From: Nitrospira japonica
Lineage (GTDB): Bacteria > Nitrospirota > Thermodesulfovibrionia > UBA6902
DNA: 64,000 nt
Reading direction: 5' to 3'
NCBI GenBank assembly: GCA_020723105.1
Contig: DYJL01000006.1
Span: 1-64,000, forward strand
Below the pieces are notes generated by a model, which did not search any database, was not told the DNA's origin, and was given only the letters and a program-made list of their open reading frames with translations. The position numbers were made by a program, and so were the translations under genes. Below are positions 1 through 7,749 of the stretch, piece by piece. Every line of letters starts with the position of its first letter. The stretch's first letter is position 1.

Positions 1-59
1 AAATCACCCTGAGTCAACGTTCCTTCGGTAACATTTTATTCTGAGGCAACTGGCCCCCC

Positions 60-1439
60 CTAATTTTCAGTGATAGTTTTCCTTTCTATCCCGTATTTTT
101 TCAGTTTATGCCTGAAGGACCTGAAAGTGAGGTTAAGGAGTTTTGCTGCCTCTGTCTTGACGCCGTTTGTCTGTTCAAGCGCATTCAGCAGATAGGCTTT
201 TTCCATTTCTTCCATGAGTTTTTCAAAGTTTATGCCTCCCCGGGGGACCGCGATTCCTTTAGTTAACGTTGAAGAGGACCTGATTTCTTCAGGAAGATGT
301 GTTGCGCCAATTATTTCATTTTCACACAGCAGGACTACTCTCTCAATAATATTTTCAAGTTCTCGTATGTTACCTTTCCACTGGTAGTTTTTGAGTATCT
401 CAAGCGCCTCTTCGGAAAACTTCTTTTTGTCAGCGGTAAACTTTCTCAGGAAATGCTCTACCAGAAGGGGGATATCATCCCGGCGTTCTCTAAGAGGGGG
501 AATTTTTACTGACAGGACATTAAGCCTGAAGTACAGATCTTCCCGAAACACCCCTTTTTCTACAAGCGCATTAATATCTTTGTTTGTAGCAGCTATTATC
601 CGTACATCAACCTTAACATCTGATACGCCCCCGACGCGCCGGAAAGTTCTGTCTTCGATAACACGTAACAGCTTGGCCTGCAAACTCAGAGGCATTTCGC
701 CTATTTCATCCAGAAAAAGAGTGCCGTCATTTGCAAGTTCAAACAGGCCCTGCTTGTTGGCAGCAGCTCCTGTAAAGGCGCCTTTCATATAGCCAAAGAG
801 TTCGCTCTCAAGAAGTCCTTCAGGAATTGCAGCGCAATTAATGGCCACGAAATGCTGGTCTTTTCTCGGGCTGAGACCATGGATAGCCTTAGCGACAAGT
901 TCTTTCCCTGTCCCGCTTTCGCCGGTTATAATGACATTTGCATTGCTTTCAGCCGTCTTGGATATTAAAGAGAAAAGCTCCTTTATTGCCGGTCCCTGGC
1001 CTATAATATTTTCCAGAGAAGGTGTCTTTAACTGTTCTCTCAGGATGGATACATCTTTCTGGAGCTTCTGTTTCTCAAGGGCATTTTTCACTACAAGTCT
1101 GATATCGTCCATCTGAAACGGCTTTGTAATGTAGTCAAAGGCCCCAAGCTTCATGGCCTCTACAGCAGATTCAGTGGTGCCAAAGGCAGTAATTATTACG
1201 ACAACGGTATCAGGGGAGATTTTCTTGACGTTTCTGAGCAACTCCATGCCGCCGACTTTCGGCATTTTCATGTCTGAAATAATGAGGTCAAAAAAGTCAT
1301 TTTTCATTATTTCAAGAGCAACTTCGCCGTTACTGGCAACGGTAATGTTGTAACCTTCGCTTTTAAGGAAGATCTCAAGTATCTCCCTCATGCTTTTTTC
1401 GTCGTCAACAACCAGAATTTTGCCCTTTATTTTTTTCAT
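60..1439 (-). CDS. pilR: PilR-like sigma-54-dependent response regulator (NtrC family)
   Basis: 459-residue transcription activator of the NtrC class. An N-terminal receiver domain (about residues 5-125) has the acidic pocket and a phosphoacceptor Asp near residue 56 (ISDMKMP). A sigma-54 AAA+ domain follows, with Walker A GESGTGKE and the sigma-54 contact loop GAFTGA. The protein ends in a Fis-type helix-turn-helix (KTEAAKLLNLTFRSFRHKLK). It should activate sigma-54 promoters, classically the major pilin gene. Its ATG overlaps the stop of the upstream sensor kinase (ATGA), so the two are translationally coupled. Being last in the pilB-T-C-S-R series supports the PilR name over generic NtrC. 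No pilin gene is visible in the window. Confidence 0.9.
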   Translation of the reverse strand: MKKIKGKILVVDDEKSMREILEIFLKSEGYNITVASNGEVALEIMKNDFFDLIISDMKMPKVGGMELLRNVKKISPDTVVVIITAFGTTESAVEAMKLGAFDYITKPFQMDDIRLVVKNALEKQKLQKDVSILREQLKTPSLENIIGQGPAIKELFSLISKTAESNANVIITGESGTGKELVAKAIHGLSPRKDQHFVAINCAAIPEGLLESELFGYMKGAFTGAAANKQGLFELANDGTLFLDEIGEMPLSLQAKLLRVIEDRTFRRVGGVSDVKVDVRIIAATNKDINALVEKGVFREDLYFRLNVLSVKIPPLRERRDDIPLLVEHFLRKFTADKKKFSEEALEILKNYQWKGNIRELENIIERVVLLCENEIIGATHLPEEIRSSSTLTKGIAVPRGGINFEKLMEEMEKAYLLNALEQTNGVKTEAAKLLNLTFRSFRHKLKKYGIERKTITEN

Positions 1440-3034
1440 GATTCGTTAGTCATCGGTAAAACTACTCTGAATATTGTGCCGGTTCCGGAGCCTCTGGATT
1501 CAACTTCTATTTTGCCGCCGTGTTCTTCTGTGATTTTCTGGGCAATGGAAAGGCCGAGCCCGGTTCCCTTCTCTTTTGTTGTATAGAAGGGGTAGAAAAT
1601 TTTATCTATGTCGCCTGAGCTTATTCCCATTCCAGTATCTTTAAAGATAATTTCTACCTTATTGAATTTCTTAACTGTGTAGATATCAACTTTCCCGGCA
1701 TCAGAGACCGCATCAAGGGCATTTATGCCGAGGTTCCAGAATACCTGCTGCAATTGTTTTGAGTCTCCTGTGATGAACAGGCTGCCGTTTAATTCCGGCG
1801 ATATTGTAACATTTTTTTTGCCTGTTTCCGAACCTTGCAGAAGGGTGATTACATCCCTCAGTGACTGATGGATGTCAAAGGGGGTTTTATTGGGTTCCTG
1901 GGGCCTTGCATAAAGCAGGAAGTCTGTGATGATGCTGTTGAGACGGTCCATCTCTGAAAGCGCTATTTTCATTAGCCGGTCTGCGTATTCCTCGGAAACT
2001 TTCTTTTCGCTCAGCATTTCAATAGAACCTTTAAGTGAAGCCAGCGGATTTCTGAGTTCATGCGCAATTGAGGCGGAGAGCTCTCCGATAAAGGCCCATT
2101 TCTCTTTTCTCTTTACCTCGGCCTCCATGGCCTTTAATTCTGTCAGGTCCTGGAAGACACCGATAATGCCTATGGGGTTGCCGGAACCATCTTTTAATGG
2201 CGAGAGCCTCATCCCGACAGGAAATGTTTCCCCCTCTCTTTGTATGTCGCCTTCTATTCTGCCCAGAGACTCTCTGAAACTTCCGAGGAAGGGAAATATG
2301 TCTTCAGGGGTTTTGCCGGTGACTTTCTCAAGGGTAAGCTTTGTTATTTCCTGTGCAGAATTATTGAAGGTGATTATCCTTCTGTTCAGGTCTGTTGTAA
2401 ATATGCCGCTTGGCATGCTCTCGATAATGTACCTGCTGAAGGCCTTCAGATCGCTTAAAACTGTTTCTCTTTCCTCAAGGCTTTGCGTGGCCTTATGGAG
2501 TTTCTCAGAGAGGTATCCGCTTAAAAAGGCTACAAGATAAAAAGCGATGAAGTGAGCAAAAATATTATATAGAAAATCTTTTTCTGAATAGAGGGTGAAT
2601 GCAGATATTATTATCCTGTAATACTGGAGATCCAGAAGAGTTCCGTAGAGAATACTGCTCAATGTGGCGACAATGTAGCAGGCGCGCCTGTTCAACAGGA
2701 TACCAGCAGAGAGTATGCTCAGTGGGAACATAAATGAAAACATGCTTCCAATGCCGCCGGTAATGTAGATAAGAAGGGTCTCGGCAACAACGTCAATGAT
2801 TATCTGCGCATATGCAAAGACCTTAAACTGTAAGTCATTCTTTATCCAGTGCAAGCACAGTGCGTAGCATATTGTAAAAAGATAGAGTGAGATTACAAAA
2901 AAGGAAAAAGCCGCCGGACTATATAACCTGTCATATCCAATGCTGAAGATGTAGAAAGACCCGAACAGGAGGGTAACTACAATGAGTCTTATGAGTATCA
3001 GAGCCTTTAAGTTTTTTAACAGATCTTTGCGCAT
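1436..3034 (-). CDS. pilS: PilS-like membrane sensor histidine kinase with PAS domain
   Basis: 532 residues. The N-terminal third holds about six hydrophobic segments (residues 12-175), followed by a PAS domain (about 200-300). A HisKA dimerisation helix carries the phosphoacceptor His near residue 325 in ASIAHELRNP. The C-terminal HATPase domain has the N box (NLGINALDA), DTGMGI and GTGLGLSIA. This is the PilS arrangement: a polytopic membrane sensor phosphorylating the adjacent PilR. The gene overlaps pilR by 4 bp and lies 123 bp downstream of pilC, separated by a repeat. In PilS systems the signal is unassembled pilin in the membrane; here that is inferred from the family. Confidence 0.88.
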   Translation of the reverse strand: MRKDLLKNLKALILIRLIVVTLLFGSFYIFSIGYDRLYSPAAFSFFVISLYLFTICYALCLHWIKNDLQFKVFAYAQIIIDVVAETLLIYITGGIGSMFSFMFPLSILSAGILLNRRACYIVATLSSILYGTLLDLQYYRIIISAFTLYSEKDFLYNIFAHFIAFYLVAFLSGYLSEKLHKATQSLEERETVLSDLKAFSRYIIESMPSGIFTTDLNRRIITFNNSAQEITKLTLEKVTGKTPEDIFPFLGSFRESLGRIEGDIQREGETFPVGMRLSPLKDGSGNPIGIIGVFQDLTELKAMEAEVKRKEKWAFIGELSASIAHELRNPLASLKGSIEMLSEKKVSEEYADRLMKIALSEMDRLNSIITDFLLYARPQEPNKTPFDIHQSLRDVITLLQGSETGKKNVTISPELNGSLFITGDSKQLQQVFWNLGINALDAVSDAGKVDIYTVKKFNKVEIIFKDTGMGISSGDIDKIFYPFYTTKEKGTGLGLSIAQKITEEHGGKIEVESRGSGTGTIFRVVLPMTNES

Positions 3035-3157
3035 ATTTTAAGTGTCAGTGAATAGTGACAGTGTCAGTAAAAAATATAACCGATATTAACCACTGACACT
3101 GACACTAACCACTGACACTGTTCACTGGCCTGGGTCTGTATTGAGTATCCATCCGGC
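3035..3157. repeat. Inverted repeat with heptamer-like arms between pilC and pilS
   Basis: Most of this 123-bp gap is two arms of degenerate short repeats. The left arm (about 3040-3070) is built on AGTGTCAGTGA-like units. The right arm (about 3091-3128) carries the complement (CACTGACACTGAC). The transcript could fold into a long imperfect hairpin. The same class of degenerate 7-bp-period repeat recurs across the window. Confidence 0.7.
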
Positions 3158-4363
3158 TTATTTAACAAGAGTTATAAGCTTGAATATCGGCAAGTACATG
3201 GCAACCACTATGAAACCAACCGTACCGCCCAGAAAGATCATAAGCAATGGTTCTATCATAGAGGTCAGATTGGCAACAGCATTGTCAACTTCGTCGTCAT
3301 AGAAGTCTGCGATCTTGCTGAGCATGCTGTCTAAAGCGCCGGTTGATTCGCCAACTGCTATCATTTGTGTAACCATTGGGGGGAAAACCTTTGAATGAGC
3401 TAACGGCTCGGCAATTGTCTTTCCTTCAGAAACTCCCCGTCTGACGTCTAATACTGCTTTTTCTATAATTTTATTACCTGCAGTTTTTGCTGTTATATTC
3501 AGTCCCTCAAGTATGGGCACGCCGCTGCTTATGAGAGTCCCGAGAGTTCGTGTAAATTTTGCAACAGCGACTTTCTTGAAAAGGATACCGAAGATGGGCA
3601 TTCTCAGTAATATCCTGTCGGTAAATATTTTTCCAGTTTCGGTTCGTCTGAATTGAATTATGAAAATTATAAAGCCGATAACGCCGGCCAGAATTATCAG
3701 GCCTCCTATTCCAGCGAGGAAATTACTGATGTTGATAATAAGCTGTGTGGGCATGGGAAGGGTTCCGCCGAGCTGGGTAAACATTTTGCCAAATGTAGGC
3801 ACAACAAAGACCATGATAATAACTATAACCATGATGGCAACACATATGACAACGGAAGGGTAGACCATAGCGCCTTTTACTTTTCTCTTGAGTTTCTGGG
3901 ATTTTTCTATATATGTGGCCAGACGCACCAGTATGGTATCAAGGATTCCTCCGCTTTCTCCGGCTGCTACCATATTGGCATAGAGGTCAGAAAAAACCCT
4001 TGGGAATTTTCTCAGGGCATCTGCAAAAGTAGAGCCTCCCTCAACGTCACTTTTTATATCCGTAATGTTCTTTGCAAAGGTTGCATTCTCAGTCTGTTTT
4101 GAAAGGATATCCAAGGCCTGCACGAGCGGCAATCCGGCGACAATCATGGTCGCAAATTGTCTGGTAAATATGACGAGATCCTTATCCTTTACCCGGCCGC
4201 CAAAAGAGCTGAAAAGGGGTTTGGGTTTCACAGAAATATCGGTTGGCATAATACGCTGTCTCCTCAGGTGAGTCTGCACTTCTTCTTTGGAGCTTGCAGA
4301 CAGTTCACCGTGCAGGATCTCACCCTGAGGGGATCTTCCGGTCCATTTAAATACTGTTGCCAT
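3158..4363 (-). CDS. pilC: Type IV pilus inner-membrane platform protein PilC (GspF family)
   Basis: 401 residues with the duplicated GspF/PilC architecture. A short N-terminal cytoplasmic segment is followed by two T2SSF repeats (about residues 70-195 and 270-395), each with conserved cytoplasmic helices (FTRQFATMIVAGLPLVQAL and FTRTLGTLISSGVPILEGL). There are three transmembrane segments near 170-195, 220-240 and 375-398. It forms the inner-membrane platform coupling the PilB and PilT motors to pilus extension and retraction. It begins 3 bp after the pilT stop, so it is clearly in the same operon. Length is typical for the family. Confidence 0.95.
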   Translation of the reverse strand: MATVFKWTGRSPQGEILHGELSASSKEEVQTHLRRQRIMPTDISVKPKPLFSSFGGRVKDKDLVIFTRQFATMIVAGLPLVQALDILSKQTENATFAKNITDIKSDVEGGSTFADALRKFPRVFSDLYANMVAAGESGGILDTILVRLATYIEKSQKLKRKVKGAMVYPSVVICVAIMVIVIIMVFVVPTFGKMFTQLGGTLPMPTQLIINISNFLAGIGGLIILAGVIGFIIFIIQFRRTETGKIFTDRILLRMPIFGILFKKVAVAKFTRTLGTLISSGVPILEGLNITAKTAGNKIIEKAVLDVRRGVSEGKTIAEPLAHSKVFPPMVTQMIAVGESTGALDSMLSKIADFYDDEVDNAVANLTSMIEPLLMIFLGGTVGFIVVAMYLPIFKLITLVK

Positions 4364-4366
4364 TTA

Positions 4367-5446
4367 TCATCCTTTCCCTATAGTAGATCTTTGCATCATA
4401 TTTATCAGTTCATCGGGTATGGTAGATTTTGTAAGGGCGTCCTCATATGATATCAGGCCTCTTCTGAACAGCTCAAAAAGCGACTGGTTCATGGTCTGCA
4501 TTCCGAATTTGGCCTGCCCCGTCTGCATCATGGAGTATATCTGATGTGTTTTATCTTCTCTGATGAGATTCCTGATAGCGGGAGTAGGGATAAAAATTTC
4601 AACAGCTAATACCCTGCCCCCGCCGTTTTTTTTAGGAAGAAGCTGTTGCGAAATGATTCCCTCCAGAACAAAAGAAAGCTGGACCCTGATCTGTTCCTGC
4701 TGATGTGCAGGGAACACGTCTATTATACGGTTTATCGTCTGAATAGCGGTATTTGTATGAAGGGTTGCAAAGGTCAAATGGCCGGTCTCTGAAACAGTAA
4801 GAGCGGCTTCAATAGTTTCCAGGTCTCTCATCTCGCCAATAAGAATAATATCAGGATCCTGTCTTAAAACATACCTGAGGGCATCTTTAAAAGAACTGGT
4901 GTCAGAGGCTATCTCCCTCTGATTAATCAGGCAGCTCTTGTGCGGATGAATGAATTCAATCGGGTCTTCTATTGTTATGATATGTTCCTGACGCACTTTA
5001 TTCATCTGGTTGATTATGGCTGCCAGGGTTGAGGATTTACCGCAGCCGGTGGGACCTGTGACTAATATAAGCCCCCTTGGTTTTTTTATAAGTTCGGTAA
5101 TAATAGGGGGCAACCCCAATTCGTTAAAAGTCTTAATGGTAAAGGGGATCATTCTGAAGGCTCCGGCTACAGCGCCTCTTTGCAGAAATATGTTAGCCCT
5201 GAATCTGCTTAGCCCTTTCATCCCAAAAGAGAGGTCCAGCTCGTTGTTTTCTTCAAATTTATGTTTCTGGGTATCGGTAAGAATACTGTAACAGAGGGCC
5301 TTTGTTTCGGCCGGGGTTAGCGGGGCCGTATCAAGAGGAGCCAGTTTCCCGTCAATTCTTAATCGGGGGGGTGTTCCGGTGCTGATATGAAGGTCCGAAG
5401 CCCCCTTGTCAATCATGATTTTCAGCAAGTCATATAAAGTTTCCAT
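4367..5446 (-). CDS. pilT: Type IV pilus twitching motility ATPase PilT
   Basis: 359 residues, the usual PilT size. The N-terminal PAS-like domain is followed by the secretion ATPase core: Walker A GPTGCGKSST, Asp box region, Walker B (DIILIGEMRDLETIEAAL) and His box (TGHLTFATLHT). The AIRNLIRE motif near residues 285-292, a PilT signature needed for retraction, is present and separates it from PilB. It powers pilus retraction and so twitching motility or DNA uptake. It lies between pilB and pilC in the same orientation, 317 bp from pilB because a repeat element occupies the gap. Confidence 0.95.
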   Translation of the reverse strand: METLYDLLKIMIDKGASDLHISTGTPPRLRIDGKLAPLDTAPLTPAETKALCYSILTDTQKHKFEENNELDLSFGMKGLSRFRANIFLQRGAVAGAFRMIPFTIKTFNELGLPPIITELIKKPRGLILVTGPTGCGKSSTLAAIINQMNKVRQEHIITIEDPIEFIHPHKSCLINQREIASDTSSFKDALRYVLRQDPDIILIGEMRDLETIEAALTVSETGHLTFATLHTNTAIQTINRIIDVFPAHQQEQIRVQLSFVLEGIISQQLLPKKNGGGRVLAVEIFIPTPAIRNLIREDKTHQIYSMMQTGQAKFGMQTMNQSLFELFRRGLISYEDALTKSTIPDELINMMQRSTIGKG

Positions 5447-5557
5447 AGCCTACCAATAAGTAAATTATACATCTAATCTGTTCTTATCACTATAATTCTT
5501 CTTAATAAATTGTTATTCGGCACAATCAGAGTAATACTTTACCTCTATATAATGATA

Positions 5558-5767
5558 TTAGCAGGCTGCTGAAAAAGTCTGTAATTGTCATTGCGCCGAA
5601 AAATAGAGATAGAATGAGAAACACTATATTCTACCTGTCATTGCGAGAACCCGAAGGGTTCGTGGCAATCTCATTGAAAAAGACGAGATTGCTTCGCTTC
5701 GCTCGCAAAGACAAGCGAGGGACCTGCTCGCAAAGACAGCTGAAATACTTTTTCAGCAACCTGCTAA
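5558..5767. repeat. MITE-like element with 21-bp terminal inverted repeats at the pilB stop codon
   Basis: The 210-bp element occupies most of the 317-bp pilB-pilT gap. Its left end (5558-5578, TTAGCAGGCTGCTGAAAAAG...) and right end (5747-5767) are inverted copies differing at one position. The inside holds a second imperfect palindrome (TGTCATTGCGAG / GTGGCAATCTC / GAGATTGCTTCG). That inner core is shared with the element at 51666-51797, though the outer ends differ. The right end supplies the TAG stop of pilB (5764-5766). There is no coding capacity for a transposase. The remaining 5447-5557 shows nothing recognisable. Confidence 0.8.
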
Positions 5768-7470
5768 TCTTCAAAGGTGACCCGTAATACTTCTTCTATA
5801 GATGTTAATCCTTCTTTTACCTTTGTCAACCCGCTCATCCTTAAGGTCTTCATTCCCAGCGTTACCGCCATCTTTTTTATCTCAGAGGTAGAACCTCCCT
5901 TAAGGATCAGTTCTTTTAATTCCTCTTTCACAGGCATGACTTCATATAATGCAATTCTCCCTTTATAACCGGTGCCGTTGCAGGATGGACACCCCTTGCC
6001 TCTAACGCATTTGAATGTATTAATCTCATCTTGTGAAAAGCCTATACTTAACAGCGCAGATTCAGGAACAGCTTCTTCTTCTTTGCATTGCTGGCAAACC
6101 TTTCTGCAAAGTCTCTGGGCCAGTATTAATACGACTGATGCAGAGACCAGGAAAGGCTCAATGCCCATATTCAATAGCCTTGATATGGTGCTTGGGGCAT
6201 CATTTGTATGAATCGTGCTCAATACCAGATGCCCTGTTAAAGCGGCCTTTACAGCGATCTCTGCAGTCTCAAAATCCCTGATCTCACCAACCATTATGAT
6301 ATCAGGGTCCTGTCTTAGGAAGGACCTGAGAGCGGCTGCAAAGGTCAATCCTATTTCTTCCCTTACATGCACCTGGTTGATGCCCAAAAGGTTATATTCC
6401 ACAGGGTCTTCAGCAGTCATGATGTTTACGTCTATCTTATTAATGGTGCTCAGGGCTGAATACAGAGTTGTAGTTTTTCCGCTGCCTGTAGGGCCGGTTA
6501 CAAGGACCATGCCGTAAGGTGAACTGATTGCTTCATTGAAATCCGATAAGGCCTGCTCCTCAAAGCCGAGTTTTGTAAGCTCAAGCGAAAGACTGCTTTT
6601 ATCAAGTATTCTCATAACGATCTTTTCGCCGAAGAGTGTTGGCAGTGTTGAGACACGAAGGTCCACGGATCTGTCTTTTATCTTTAGTTTAATCCTGCCA
6701 TCCTGCGGGAGCCTTCTTTCAGCAATATCGAGCTCCGACATAATCTTGATGCGTGATGAAAGGGCCGCCTTTAATTTCATGGGCGGCTGCATCACGTCGT
6801 AGAGCACGCCGTCTATTCTGTAACGCACCCGTAAGGATTTTTCATAGGGTTCAAGATGGATGTCACTTGCTCCTCTTGTTATAGCTTCGCTCAATATTAG
6901 GTTAACGAGTTTTACAACAGGCGCTTCATCCACAGCAGTCTTTAAAGCTGAGATATCCAGGTCTTCTTCTGTTTCCCGTATTAAGTCCAGACCTTCGTCT
7001 TTAAAGTCTGTCATACTGTCCATTACGGTCTGGAGCGCATCTGACTGTTGTTCATAGTATATGGAGATAGCTTCTTTTATTGTCGCTTCAGAAGCTACCA
7101 CAGGCGTGACATTGTAGCCGGTCATGAATTTTATGTCGTCAATGGCAAAGACGTTGGAGGGGTCTGCCATAGCAACTGTAAGGGAAGCGCCGTTTTTTGA
7201 GACAGGAAATATCTGATATTTATATGCAACCTCGTATGGGATAAATTTGACAATAGCCGGGTCAATTTGTTCGCCGGAAAGATTTATTTCAGGAACTCCG
7301 TATTGTTTGCTTAAAAACTGGACTAATCTATCATCGGTTATAAAGCCCAGCTTGATCAGATTAGAACCGATACGGCCGCCTTCTTTTTTCTGTAATTCTA
7401 TGGCCTTGAGAAACTGTTCTTCTGTAATTAATTTATTGTTTACAAGCAACTGGCCGATTTTGGGAGCCAT
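5764..7470 (-). CDS. pilB: Type IV pilus assembly ATPase PilB
   Basis: 568 residues. An N-terminal MshEN domain (about 1-150; c-di-GMP binding in some family members) is followed by the GspE/PilB ATPase. Visible motifs are Walker A GPTGSGKTTT, Asp box (IMTAEDPVEY), Walker B (DIIMVGEIRDFETAEIAV), His box (TGHLVLSTIHT) and a four-cysteine zinc site (CRKVCQQC...CPSC). It hydrolyses ATP to drive pilus extension. It is the first gene of the pilB-T-C-S-R series. Its last codon and TAG stop run into the end of the 5558-5767 repeat. Confidence 0.95.
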   Translation of the reverse strand: MAPKIGQLLVNNKLITEEQFLKAIELQKKEGGRIGSNLIKLGFITDDRLVQFLSKQYGVPEINLSGEQIDPAIVKFIPYEVAYKYQIFPVSKNGASLTVAMADPSNVFAIDDIKFMTGYNVTPVVASEATIKEAISIYYEQQSDALQTVMDSMTDFKDEGLDLIRETEEDLDISALKTAVDEAPVVKLVNLILSEAITRGASDIHLEPYEKSLRVRYRIDGVLYDVMQPPMKLKAALSSRIKIMSELDIAERRLPQDGRIKLKIKDRSVDLRVSTLPTLFGEKIVMRILDKSSLSLELTKLGFEEQALSDFNEAISSPYGMVLVTGPTGSGKTTTLYSALSTINKIDVNIMTAEDPVEYNLLGINQVHVREEIGLTFAAALRSFLRQDPDIIMVGEIRDFETAEIAVKAALTGHLVLSTIHTNDAPSTISRLLNMGIEPFLVSASVVLILAQRLCRKVCQQCKEEEAVPESALLSIGFSQDEINTFKCVRGKGCPSCNGTGYKGRIALYEVMPVKEELKELILKGGSTSEIKKMAVTLGMKTLRMSGLTKVKEGLTSIEEVLRVTFED

Positions 7471-7594
7471 ATTAATGCAGCCTCAAATTCTTTCTTTATG
7501 GATTAGTGATGCAAGTGCACGCAGTAATACCATATTTATTTCTGCTACTTATTCTTATTCGGCAAATTTCCTGTGAAACTGAAGACACTGAACA

Positions 7595-7726
7595 GGATTA
7601 GAGGGGTAGGGATTAGGGAGTAGGGGGTAGGTAAGAAACAAAAAACGGGTTAAGCGGTTTAAGCAGCTTAAACTGGTTTTTAGAAAAAAGGTCGATTATA
7701 TAAATTCTTTCACAGCCTTCTATGTC
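7595..7726. repeat. Partial dispersed repeat with heptamer tract
   Basis: A tract of degenerate 7-bp units (GGGGTAG, GGATTAG, GGAGTAG; about 7600-7633) leads into a core at about 7641-7695 that is shared with 35478-35522. The right end at 7697-7726 resembles the terminal repeat of the elements at 10700-10860 and 28928-29079. No matching left terminus is visible, so this looks like a truncated or hybrid copy. It fills most of the gap between pilB and the penicillin-binding protein. Confidence 0.65.
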
Positions 7727-7749
7727 TGCAATTTATAGATAATGTGGAC

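Noticed and set aside
1-59. A possible gene end or start before pilR
   Set aside because: Only 59 bp with no recognisable codons, stem-loop or motif; a C-run precedes the pilR stop but nothing can be supported.
3035-3157. CRISPR-like repeats (also considered at 40710 and 58149)
   Set aside because: Units are 7 bp, degenerate and contiguous, without spacers, and no cas genes are present.
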